The notes under the pieces: model-generated
What the model was told of the DNA's origin: nothing
Seen by the model: the letters and a program-made list of their open reading frames with translations, nothing else
Databases searched by the model: none
Program-made: the position numbers and the translations under genes
Shown: piece after piece, positions 1-6,390 of the stretch
Position numbering within the stretch: position 1 is the first letter of the stretch
Layout: every line of letters begins with the position of its first letter
Assembly: GCA_002343545.1 (NCBI GenBank)
Contig: DDRA01000008.1
Span: 1 to 7,438 of the forward strand
DNA: 7,438 bases
Direction: 5' to 3'
Source: Bacteriovoracaceae bacterium UBA2428
GTDB taxonomy: Bacteria > Bdellovibrionota > UBA2428

Positions 1-8
1 CGAAACCA

Positions 9-27
9 AAAAGTGCCTGACGCCTTT
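9..27. repeat. Imperfect palindrome at the 3' end of the leftmost gene
   Basis: On the plus strand, arms AAAAGTG (9-15) and CGCCTTT (21-27) flank a CCTGA loop. Pairing is imperfect, with one mismatch and one G-T wobble. Read on the minus strand the hairpin begins inside the stop codon of the 26-490 gene and runs into TTTTT, so it could act as a weak terminator. The core resembles a GGTGCCTGACACC-type palindrome that I recall, without being able to check, as dispersed in several bacterial genomes. It may therefore be a degenerate copy of an interspersed repeat. The window edge prevents inspection of its downstream flank. Confidence 0.35.
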
Positions 28-490
28 AAGGAACGGGACTCAGGGTGCCTTCGATGACGATCGTGCCCACGAGATTTCGGACGCCGTAGTAGGCGTCGAG
101 CGTGGGCGCGGGACCGCCCTCGCCGTTCAGACGCAGGTTGAACGCGTACTGAACGCCGCCGTCCGCGCTGAGCGTGCGCAGCAAGTTATCGACGAGCGTG
201 CCCGTTTCGGTTTCGCCCTCGAAAACTCGCGTGCCGCGAATTTCCATGGGTACCGGTCCCCAATCCGGCTGCATGAGCCCGCAAGTCGCCTTGTAACTCT
301 GCACGGTGAGAGCCGAAGCGACGTGTTCGATACGGATCTCGATTTGCCCGCAAGGACCGCTACGATTGCCCGTCCAGCCCGACTCGGTGACCTGGCCGCT
401 TCCACGCCAATGACCCGTAAAGTTCACGGCGAACGCCGAGGCTCCGGGAAAAAGAAGCGTGAGTGCGAGAACGAAGCGCTTCATGCCCAT
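26..490 (-). CDS. Small exported protein of unknown function (two cysteines)
   Basis: A 154-residue protein of no family I recognise. Residues 1-21 form a Sec signal peptide: a Lys-Arg start, a hydrophobic core, and likely cleavage after AFA before VNF. There is no lipobox cysteine, so it should be a soluble periplasmic or secreted protein of about 133 residues. The mature part opens with FTGHWRGSGQV, has no other hydrophobic span, and carries just two cysteines (47 and 70) that could form one disulfide. The alternating polar and apolar pattern with many Gly and Thr suggests a beta-rich, lipocalin-like fold, but this is only an impression. Two starts are possible, ATG at 490 or ATG at 484 (MKRFVLAL); neither has a strong Shine-Dalgarno sequence. 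It lies downstream of the 535-567 terminator, so it probably has its own promoter. A weak candidate is TTGTGA (519-524) and GAGAAT (497-502) with 16-bp spacing, which would leave almost no leader. Confidence 0.75.
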   Translation of the reverse strand: MGMKRFVLALTLLFPGASAFAVNFTGHWRGSGQVTESGWTGNRSGPCGQIEIRIEHVASALTVQSYKATCGLMQPDWGPVPMEIRGTRVFEGETETGTLVDNLLRTLSADGGVQYAFNLRLNGEGGPAPTLDAYYGVRNLVGTIVIEGTLSPVP

Positions 491-534
491 GAGTTCATTC
501 TCGCGTGGGCCGCATGATTCACAAGGTCACGCCC

Positions 535-567
535 AAAAAAAGGCCTCCCCCGTCGCCGGAGGAAGCC
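535..567 (-). terminator. Rho-independent terminator
   Basis: Read on the minus strand, GGCTTCCTCC pairs with GGGGGAGGCC as a 10-bp stem with two G-T wobbles (arms 558-567 and 542-551). The loop is 6 nt (552-557), and seven consecutive T follow (535-541). It lies 30 bp past the stop codon of the 598-1125 gene and is oriented to end that transcript. The U tract is on the minus-strand side only, so it is not an obvious bidirectional terminator. Confidence 0.9.
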
Positions 568-579
568 CGAGGGACGAAT

Positions 580-597
580 GACCGAAGGGCCTTCGTC
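580..597 (-). other. Small hairpin just after the stop codon
   Basis: CGAAG (583-587) and CTTCG (591-595) form a perfect 5-bp stem around a 3-nt GGC loop. GAC (580-582) and TC (596-597) can extend it past one bulged base. It starts directly after the stop codon of the 598-1125 gene and precedes the strong terminator, giving two hairpins in tandem in the 3' UTR. No T tract follows, so it is not itself an intrinsic terminator; it may protect the mRNA 3' end. Confidence 0.4.
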
Positions 598-1125
598 TTA
601 GCGAATGCGACCGGTCACGACGAAGTTCGCGCCGATGGCCGCTTGGCCCGCGCCGCAAACGCCTTCCGCGCCCACGCCCGGCATCATGAACGCCAGGTTA
701 TGGGGGTGGCCGTAGTAGAGGTACGGGTTCGTCGCTTCGAAGGCGCCGTCAAGGAGGGCCTTACCTTCCAAGCAAGCGCGGTAGGTCGTCGCGTCGCCGC
801 CCGGCACGTACGCGATCGACTGCACGAGCGTCGAGGTTTGCGCGGCGTTGTCGGCGAAGAGGATGGCGTTGTAGCGGCAGGTGACGCCGTTTTCCTCGAA
901 GGTCGCGCGGATGAGCGCGTTGTCGAGCGTCGAGTCCGTCGTGACTTTCTCGAAGCTCAGGTTGATCTTCTCGAGGGCTTCCGGACGCTGAACGGCCGGG
1001 CCGAAAGCCGCGCAGATGAACTTGTCGAACTTGGCGACCCACTTCTCGCCCGGAAGGACGAGATCGGTCGAGGCGTTCGCCAGGGGCGTGATCGAGAGGA
1101 GAGAGAAGAGTGCGAGTTTTTTCAT
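598..1125 (-). CDS. Small exported four-cysteine protein, probably Fur-regulated
   Basis: A 175-residue protein whose family I do not recognise. Residues 1-18 are a clean Sec signal peptide (MKKLALFSLL..., likely cleavage after ANA before ST), predicting a soluble periplasmic or secreted protein of about 157 residues. The mature part has four cysteines (38, 83, 118, 157), an even number that would suit two disulfides, and a YYGHPHN stretch near 137-143 whose two histidines could bind a metal; that is speculation. It has no membrane segment after the signal peptide. The start at 1125 is chosen over the in-frame upstream start at 1233 because it places the signal peptide at the N-terminus and has GGAG 5 nt upstream. 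A Fur box, promoter and leader hairpin precede it and a strong terminator follows, so it looks like a monocistronic unit next to the siderophore operon. A role in iron acquisition is inferred from this context only. Confidence 0.85.
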   Translation of the reverse strand: MKKLALFSLLSITPLANASTDLVLPGEKWVAKFDKFICAAFGPAVQRPEALEKINLSFEKVTTDSTLDNALIRATFEENGVTCRYNAILFADNAAQTSTLVQSIAYVPGGDATTYRACLEGKALLDGAFEATNPYLYYGHPHNLAFMMPGVGAEGVCGAGQAAIGANFVVTGRIR

Positions 1126-1130
1126 GGAAG

Positions 1131-1134
1131 CTCC
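1131..1134 (-). promoter_or_regulatory. Ribosome binding site of the four-cysteine protein gene
   Basis: GGAG on the minus strand, 5 nt before the ATG at 1125. It supports that start, which begins the signal peptide, over the longer open frame from 1233. Confidence 0.6.
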
Positions 1135-1160
1135 AGAAAGGTGAGAGGGCCGTTGGTTAT

Positions 1161-1188
1161 CCGCGAGACTCCCGGGGGCGTCTCGCGG
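1161..1188. repeat. Perfect 9-bp inverted repeat in the 5' leader
   Basis: CCGCGAGAC (1161-1169) and GTCTCGCGG (1180-1188) are exact reverse complements around a 10-nt GC-rich spacer. They form a very stable hairpin whichever strand is transcribed. On the minus strand it lies between the predicted promoter (1200-1229) and the start codon at 1125, so it would sit in the 5' UTR. No T tract follows, which argues against an ordinary intrinsic terminator. It could stabilise the mRNA, bind a protein, or act as a processing end for transcripts running on from the receptor gene. Confidence 0.7.
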
Positions 1189-1199
1189 GGGATTCCGAT

Positions 1200-1229
1200 T
1201 TGTTAGCGAGGCACGGGCAAAACCGTCAA
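1200..1229 (-). promoter_or_regulatory. Putative sigma-70 promoter for the four-cysteine protein gene
   Basis: On the minus strand, TTGACG (1224-1229) matches the -35 consensus at five of six positions. After an 18-bp spacer comes TAACAA (1200-1205), a poor -10 with three of six matches. A start about 7 bp further on would give a leader of roughly 65-70 nt containing the inverted repeat. The Fur box ends 7 bp upstream of the -35, a position compatible with repression. Confidence 0.5.
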
Positions 1230-1236
1230 TCAAAAT

Positions 1237-1251
1237 TGAGAATCAATATCA
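1237..1251. promoter_or_regulatory. Fur box
   Basis: TGAGAATCAATATCA fits the 7-1-7 Fur consensus TGATAATnATTATCA with one mismatch in each half, 12 of 14 informative positions. It stands in an AT-rich island inside otherwise GC-rich DNA, between the receptor stop codon (1255) and the small exported protein gene (start 1125). Its position just upstream of the predicted -35 suggests that iron-loaded Fur represses that gene. It lies downstream of the receptor, so it cannot be the operator of the siderophore operon, whose promoter is outside the window. Confidence 0.65.
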
Positions 1252-1254
1252 TTT

Positions 1255-3357
1255 TTACCAAAGGTAGCTGACGCGGGCGCCCACTTCGCGGGGCGCGTTG
1301 ACCTGGTGGTAGCTCGCCCGATACGGCGAAGTCGCGCTCGTCGGACGTCCGTCGAAGAGCAGCGTGCGCGCGTTGAGGATGTTGTTGGCGTAAAGCTCGA
1401 AGACCCAATCGGCCCAGAAGTACTGGGCGTTCGCGCTCCACTCGTACTGGGCCGCGCCCTTGCGCGTGTTCTCCGCGTTCGAGAAGGCCGGGCTCACGTG
1501 CCGCAGGGCCGTGAACAAAGCCCAGTCTTCCGTCGGGCGCCATTCCTGCGCGACGCGCGCCGTCCAGCTGGCCGCGAAGGGAAACTGCTTGCCCGCGTAG
1601 TCGACGTCGCGCACCTTGAAGTCCTTGAAGCGCGTGTTGACGTAGCCCACCCCGAAGGTCGTCGCGAGCCCGTAGGCGGCCGGCACGCGTTGCTCGAGCT
1701 CGGCTCCGTAGACGCGCGAGCGCGCCGCGTTTTCGACCTGCGAGTCGTAAAAATCGTTCGTGAGCTGGACCTGCACCTGCTGCGCGCGCCAATCGATGTA
1801 GAAGAGGTTCAGGGCGAGGCGCCAAGCTCCCGACGCGAACTTGTACGACGCCTCGTAGTTGTTCGTGAATTCCGGGCCGTACTCGACCGCCGTCGCGCGG
1901 CTACGGTTGATGCTCACGCCCGAGGTCCGGTAGCCCCGGGTATAGACGAGGCCGTAGTGATGCGTGCCGTCGCCCCAGGTGTAGCCGAGTCGCGGAAGCA
2001 CGACGAAGCGCCGATTCTCGCCGCCGTAGGCCCCGGAGATCTTGTCGAGATAGGCATCCAGACGGGCGTTGTTCGCGGCGCCCAGATTCGCGCGCCGCAG
2101 GCCCGTCACGTCGGTCCCGTAGGTCGAGCGGACCGATTCCGCGCGCGCGCCCGCGACGATCGCGCCGCCCTCGCCCATCCGCCAGGTGACGGCGTCGAAG
2201 ACCGAAACGACCTGGCGGCGGCGGTCGACCCCCTGCTCCACACCCACGTTCGTCGCGACGGTCGTCGTGACCGGATAGAGCAGATCGAAGTCGTAGTCGT
2301 CCTGCAAACGGAAGTCGTGAACGTGCAGGCCGACGAGGTTATCGACGCGTTCGCCGCGGTAGTTCAGACGCGCTTCGACGCTCGCGTAGCGATCGATGTG
2401 GCGCTCGACGCGGGCGCCGGCCGTGTTCTGGGACGTGCCGTCGGCGTCGCTGAGCGCGTCCTGGTGGCTCGTCGAGAAGCCGCCGTGCAAGAAGGCCGTC
2501 CAGGCCGCGTTGACGCGACTCTCGTAGCGCAGGCCGATTTGCGAATTGCGGGTCGTCGTCCGGAAGTCGACGTCCTCCGAAACTTGCCGCGCGAAGGGAT
2601 CTTCGCCCTGGGTGTAGCTGCCCCCTTGCGCCTGGCGATGGAATTTCGCGTCCACGCCGATCGTCGAGGTCTCGTTCAGCGCATACGTGAGTTCCGCGCG
2701 GGCGCGGTCGCGGTTGTGGCTTCCCCACTCCGCGTTGTTCGTCGCGAGGTTGACGATGGACCCGCGCGAGCCGTCCTTCTCGTAGGCGACGCGCGTCGCG
2801 AGACGCCCGCCGAGGAGCGCTTCGTTGGCGCGAAAGCCGAGCTCCCGCTGCCATCGACTGCCGAGGCCGACCTTGACCGCGCCTTCGCGCGCAAAGGCCG
2901 CCCGCGCGTGGTCCACGAGAATCGTCCCCGCGAGCGAGTTCACGCCCTGGCTCGTGGACTGCGCACCCCGCAGAATCTCGACGCGATCCAAGTCCCAAAG
3001 CCAAAAACTGCCGGCCTGCAAAGCGAGATCCGTCTGGAAGAGGTCATCGACGATCACGCTCGAAAGATTGTCCTTCTGAAAACCCGTCACGCCGACGCTG
3101 TTGATGCCGCGAATACTGAAGGATTCGCCGTTCTTGTTGACCTCGACGTTCGGGAGGCCGCTCAGGGCGCCGAGCGAACTTTCGCTTCCCGCCGCGGGCA
3201 GATCGCTTTCGCGCAGGACGACGACGCTCTCGGGCGTCGCTTCCGCGCTTTTTCCTTCCTTCGTACCTTTGACCCGAATGGTCTCCAGCTGGACGGCTTC
3301 TTGCGCCATCGCCGAGAAAAGCGCGAGCGCGAGGGTCGGGATCAAAAGAAGTTTCAT
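1255..3357 (-). CDS. TonB-dependent outer-membrane siderophore receptor
   Basis: A 700-residue outer-membrane receptor expected to import the ferric form of the siderophore made by this operon, using TonB-ExbBD energy. Residues 1-18 are a signal peptide (cleavage likely after AMA before QE). A TonB-box-like ETIRV follows at 25-29. The plug domain runs to roughly residue 150 and has the family hallmarks SIRGI (81-85) and RVEILRGAQST (125-135). The remainder is rich in alternating beta-strand patterns typical of the 22-stranded barrel, and the protein ends in SYLW with a terminal aromatic residue, as needed for barrel assembly. The ATG at 3357 overlaps the monooxygenase stop by 4 bp and has AAGGAG 5 nt upstream. 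The plug resembles the FyuA/pesticin-type receptors more than E. coli IutA as I remember it. The ligand is inferred from operon position. Confidence 0.93.
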   Translation of the reverse strand: MKLLLIPTLALALFSAMAQEAVQLETIRVKGTKEGKSAEATPESVVVLRESDLPAAGSESSLGALSGLPNVEVNKNGESFSIRGINSVGVTGFQKDNLSSVIVDDLFQTDLALQAGSFWLWDLDRVEILRGAQSTSQGVNSLAGTILVDHARAAFAREGAVKVGLGSRWQRELGFRANEALLGGRLATRVAYEKDGSRGSIVNLATNNAEWGSHNRDRARAELTYALNETSTIGVDAKFHRQAQGGSYTQGEDPFARQVSEDVDFRTTTRNSQIGLRYESRVNAAWTAFLHGGFSTSHQDALSDADGTSQNTAGARVERHIDRYASVEARLNYRGERVDNLVGLHVHDFRLQDDYDFDLLYPVTTTVATNVGVEQGVDRRRQVVSVFDAVTWRMGEGGAIVAGARAESVRSTYGTDVTGLRRANLGAANNARLDAYLDKISGAYGGENRRFVVLPRLGYTWGDGTHHYGLVYTRGYRTSGVSINRSRATAVEYGPEFTNNYEASYKFASGAWRLALNLFYIDWRAQQVQVQLTNDFYDSQVENAARSRVYGAELEQRVPAAYGLATTFGVGYVNTRFKDFKVRDVDYAGKQFPFAASWTARVAQEWRPTEDWALFTALRHVSPAFSNAENTRKGAAQYEWSANAQYFWADWVFELYANNILNARTLLFDGRPTSATSPYRASYHQVNAPREVGARVSYLW

Positions 3358-4652
3358 GGGGTCTCCTTGGGGGCGAAGCGGGGCGCGTGCTCGACGAAAT
3401 TCTGGCGAGGGGAGTCGGTGTCGTAGACCTTGCGGCCCATCAAGTCGTTCACGACGACGGCCGCCCGCCAAGCCATGAGGCTCGTTTGCGGATCGGCGAT
3501 GCCATGCTCGTGCCGGCTGTAGTTGAGAGCGTAAATACGATTCTCGTCCGGCCCGTCCCACTCGACGGCGTAAGACTTCCGAAAACGAAAGCGCCCTTGC
3601 CCGTCGAGTTTAAGCCGCGGGAAGAGCGGCTCGAGCACCGGCGGCAGGCGCGCCTCGAAGCCGGTCGCGAGGATCACCACGTCGGCCACGATCGTTTCCT
3701 CGTCGCCGCCGTGGGCGTGATCGAAGCGCACCCGATAGGCCTCGCCTTCACGATCGAACGCCCGTAGACGCCGATTGGCCAGGATGCCGAGCCCCCGCGG
3801 ATCACCCTCGACGAGCTTGAGACGGTAGAGATCGTTGTAAAGATCAAGCAGGTAAGCCGGCGTGTTGCCGTCGCTCGCGAGCTTCTGCGAGGCGACGACC
3901 TGGGCCTTCGCCACCGATGCCAAGCCCCAGAACCCGTCCAGGTAGTGGGGCGTGAAGTACTCGTTCGTGAAGGCCGACTCGTCGAGCGGCTCGAGACCGC
4001 TCCGCCGCGTCACGAGCTGCACGTCGGCCGCGCGCCCCCAACGATCGAGCAGGGCATTGCGGAAGACCTCGATCCCCGTCTGTCCGCCGCCCACGACCAG
4101 GACGCGCCTGCCGTCCAAACGCAGCTTCGCGAGCTCGGGACTCTTGGCGTGGAAAACCCGCGGACCCAAGTGAGGCCGCGCGACGTCGGGAATTCGCGGG
4201 GCGTAACCCGTAGCGACGCAGATATGCTTGGCGCGCTGCACGCCGCCCGAGGTCTCGACGCGGAACTCCGAGCCGTCGAAGTCGACCGCCCGCACGTCGA
4301 TCCCGAAGCGCAAGCGGCGTTCGAGCTTGGCCGCGACCCACTGGCAGTACTGCTCGAACTCCCGACGCGAGACGACGCCGCGCTGCGTGTTGAGAAAAGC
4401 GTAGAACAACTTGCGATCCACGAGGTAGTTCAAGAAGGAATACGGACTCGTCGGATCGACCGGCGTCACGAGATCCTTCAGGTAACTCGTCTGCATGACG
4501 GAGTCGGGGAACATGACTTCGGCGTGCCAATCGAAGCCGCCCTTGCGCTCGAAGAAACGGCTACGGCCGCTCTCCACGCGATCCAGCAGGGCCGCGAGGC
4601 TCAGATTGAAGGGGCCGATACCGATCCCGACGAGATCGAGGACTTCAGACAT
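3354..4652 (-). CDS. iucD: L-lysine N6-monooxygenase, siderophore biosynthesis (IucD-like)
   Basis: A 432-residue flavin-dependent N-hydroxylase. The family uses FAD, NADPH and O2 to hydroxylate the side-chain amine of lysine or a diamine, the first committed step to a hydroxamate siderophore. The FAD-binding motif GIGIGPFNLSLA is at 9-20, with the GxGxxP form usual for this family. MQTSYLKDLV and PTSPYSFLNYL lie at 53-77, the NADPH motif VVGGGQTGIEVF at 186-197, ATGF at 329-332, and the conserved GIADPQTSLMAWR at 384-396. From memory, NYLVDRKLFYAFL followed by VSRREF is closer to E. coli IucD than to the diamine hydroxylases AlcA or RhbE, which favours lysine; I could not align it. It is as long as the family. 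Its ATG overlaps the end of iucC by 8 bp, with GGAG 7 nt upstream, and its end overlaps the receptor start by 4 bp, so expression is probably coupled. Confidence 0.92.
   Translation of the reverse strand: MSEVLDLVGIGIGPFNLSLAALLDRVESGRSRFFERKGGFDWHAEVMFPDSVMQTSYLKDLVTPVDPTSPYSFLNYLVDRKLFYAFLNTQRGVVSRREFEQYCQWVAAKLERRLRFGIDVRAVDFDGSEFRVETSGGVQRAKHICVATGYAPRIPDVARPHLGPRVFHAKSPELAKLRLDGRRVLVVGGGQTGIEVFRNALLDRWGRAADVQLVTRRSGLEPLDESAFTNEYFTPHYLDGFWGLASVAKAQVVASQKLASDGNTPAYLLDLYNDLYRLKLVEGDPRGLGILANRRLRAFDREGEAYRVRFDHAHGGDEETIVADVVILATGFEARLPPVLEPLFPRLKLDGQGRFRFRKSYAVEWDGPDENRIYALNYSRHEHGIADPQTSLMAWRAAVVVNDLMGRKVYDTDSPRQNFVEHAPRFAPKETP
3363..3368 (-). promoter_or_regulatory. Ribosome binding site of the receptor gene
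   Basis: AAGGAG on the minus strand, 5 nt before the ATG at 3357, lying inside the last codons of the monooxygenase gene. It fixes the receptor start at the signal peptide and rules out the longer open frame beginning at 3561. Confidence 0.8.
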
Positions 4653-6390
4653 GCGTCGTCTCCGCGCGAAGGGGGTTAAGCAACTCGCCGCCGAGCATCG
4701 GCAAGGGGCGTTCGACCGAGTCCGCGTAACCGATTTTGAAGCGAACTTTGTTCAGGAGCACCCGCTGCACGCGCTCCCCGCGCAAGTCTAAGCGCGCGTC
4801 CAGCGGCCCGACCTGCGTGCGTTCGAGGTAAACGCCGATGCGCTCCGAGAGGATCCGGTAGAAGTCACGTTCGGCAAAGCCATCGGACTCCCGCAGCGTC
4901 TCCGACACGAAGCGCAGCACCGTCAGGAAATGTCCCGTGACGAGATCGTGGATGAGGTAGTGCGGAGGCAGACGATCCAGGTGACGGCCGAGCGTCTCGG
5001 GAACCGATGCCTCGCTCGAGAGCCGCAGATCACCCTGGAAGTCCTTCAAGAAAACCCCGCAGGGGGCGTCGTCACGCAAACGCACGACGACGTTCTGTCC
5101 GTGCGCCACGAGACCGATGCCTTGGCGTAGCTGCAAATGATAAAGCGGTACGACCACGGCGTCGAAGTAGCGCGCGAGCCAAGCCTCGAAGCCGAGTCCC
5201 GATCGGCGGACGAACTCGCCCACGAGGGAGCGGCCCTCGAAGTCCTGGTAGAAGAGCGCGCCGGCAAGGATGCCCTTCTCGCCCTTCGCGAGCTTGGACT
5301 CCACGCTCTCGCGCCAAAGCGCGCCGAGCGTCTCGTGGTAGCGATAGGGCGCACCGGGCACGCGCGAGAAAGTCGGGTTGACGTACGCGAGGCTCGCGCG
5401 ATCGGCGAGCACCTCGACCTCGCTCGCGCGCAAGATCTCGTCCTCGCGACAGATTCTCGCGAGCTCCGAAGCGATGGCGGGCGCCGACGTCGCGTAGCGC
5501 GCCGGGATGCCGCGCACGGCCGAGGTATTCAATATGCTAAGCGGCAACTTGACGTCGTCGCGCTTCGGATAAGCCTCGCAGCTGAGCGTACGAAGCGAAA
5601 TCTGCGGACGATAGTTCCCTCCTCCTTTACCCAGGTGAACGAGGCGGCCGTTCGCAAGCTCACCCGCGAAGTGGATCCGCACGACGCGCTCCCACTGCCA
5701 AGGGTGAACGGGCAAGAAGACGGCCGCCTCGGGATCGTGCCCCGCGCCGCGAAGGCGGGCGCGGAAGGCCACGAGCTCCTCCGGCGAAAGCATTTCGGCG
5801 GCCGCGCTTTCCGGATCGCCGCCCGCGCGAAGATTCCCGTCGTGGCGTCCCGTCGTGACCGCAAGCCATTCGAGCTCAAAGCTCGTGCCGGATTCGGGCG
5901 CGTAGAGCTCAAGATCGCGCGCGCCCCAGCCCAGCCTTCCCTTGTTCAAAAGAATCTTGGGGTGGCCGGGCAGCACGGATTGCAAACGAAGTCCGTCCCA
6001 GTCCGCGAGCGCACGAACTCCCAATCCTTCGCTTCGCGCCAAGATCTCCGCGTCGGCGACCAGCGTCGACTGCATTTCTTCCAAGAAATTACCGAGCACG
6101 ATCTCGTCCATCCCCAGCTCGTCCTTCGCGTCGACGAAGAACTGGCCCGCGTCGGTCGCCGGTCCCGTGACGCCTTCGAACTCACGCACGATTGCGCTCG
6201 GCGAAACCCGCAGATGGTCCCAGACGCCACGCCAGGCCTTGAAACGATAAATGACCCCGCTCGCGAGACGGAGTTCGAAGCTTCCTTCGCCCGCTTCGCA
6301 CGGCGACAGGAGCTGTTCGTAGCTCAGCTCGCCGATCGACTTGGCGAGAAGCTGAACGTGGGCCCGGCGCCAGGCTTCGGCCGCGTTCAC
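4645..6390 (-). CDS. iucC: NIS siderophore synthetase, IucC-like (aerobactin synthase type)
   Basis: A 581-residue ATP-dependent NRPS-independent synthetase of the IucA/IucC family. In aerobactin biosynthesis IucC adenylates the free carboxyl of the citryl intermediate and couples the second N6-acetyl-N6-hydroxylysine. Family signatures appear in order: PGHPKILLNKGRLGWG (141-156), PVHPWQW (227-233), SLRTLS (265-270), KLPLSILNTSAVRGIP (281-296), PYRYHETLGALWRES (348-362), VAHGQN (428-433), LKDFQGDLRL (448-457) and HYLIHDLVTGHF (477-488). As I recall E. coli IucC (580 residues), all these blocks and the N-terminal LLAK...ELSYEQ stretch have close counterparts. The start is a GTG, supported by that N-terminal match, an AGGGGG Shine-Dalgarno sequence 4 nt upstream and a 4-bp overlap with iucB. 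RhbF-type synthetases are also similar, so the exact substrate is not proven. Confidence 0.92.
   Translation of the reverse strand: MNAAEAWRRAHVQLLAKSIGELSYEQLLSPCEAGEGSFELRLASGVIYRFKAWRGVWDHLRVSPSAIVREFEGVTGPATDAGQFFVDAKDELGMDEIVLGNFLEEMQSTLVADAEILARSEGLGVRALADWDGLRLQSVLPGHPKILLNKGRLGWGARDLELYAPESGTSFELEWLAVTTGRHDGNLRAGGDPESAAAEMLSPEELVAFRARLRGAGHDPEAAVFLPVHPWQWERVVRIHFAGELANGRLVHLGKGGGNYRPQISLRTLSCEAYPKRDDVKLPLSILNTSAVRGIPARYATSAPAIASELARICREDEILRASEVEVLADRASLAYVNPTFSRVPGAPYRYHETLGALWRESVESKLAKGEKGILAGALFYQDFEGRSLVGEFVRRSGLGFEAWLARYFDAVVVPLYHLQLRQGIGLVAHGQNVVVRLRDDAPCGVFLKDFQGDLRLSSEASVPETLGRHLDRLPPHYLIHDLVTGHFLTVLRFVSETLRESDGFAERDFYRILSERIGVYLERTQVGPLDARLDLRGERVQRVLLNKVRFKIGYADSVERPLPMLGGELLNPLRAETTHV

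Noticed and set aside
497..524. TTGTGA-16 bp-GAGAAT as promoter of the leftmost gene
   Set aside because: Each box matches only four of six positions and it would leave almost no leader, so it is noted in the gene entry but not called.
505..1206. Plus-strand open frame of 233 codons opposite the four-cysteine protein
   Set aside because: It runs through the terminator and leader hairpin of the minus-strand gene and its product is Arg/Glu/Val-rich. The minus-strand frame has a signal peptide and ribosome site.
598..1233. Extended start at 1233 for the four-cysteine protein
   Set aside because: It would put 36 non-hydrophobic residues before a typical signal peptide and would begin upstream of the predicted -35 and leader. 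The ATG at 1125 has GGAG nearby.
1231..1254. AT-rich hairpin ATTGA/TCAAT as terminator of the receptor operon
   Set aside because: The stem is only 5 bp of mostly A-T pairs with a short T run. The same bases fit the Fur box much better.
1306..3426. Long plus-strand open frame (706 codons) opposite the receptor
   Set aside because: It lies antisense to a receptor with signal peptide, plug motifs and a good ribosome site. Its translation is Arg/Ala/Val-rich with no domain. Long antisense frames are expected in GC-rich coding DNA.
1255..3561. Extended receptor start at 3561
   Set aside because: The extra 68 residues are Arg-rich, overlap the monooxygenase gene by about 200 bp and would bury the signal peptide. 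The ATG at 3357 has AAGGAG at 5 nt.
3945..4679. Plus-strand open frame of 244 codons opposite the monooxygenase gene
   Set aside because: It is a shadow of the IucD-like coding frame and has no motif of its own.
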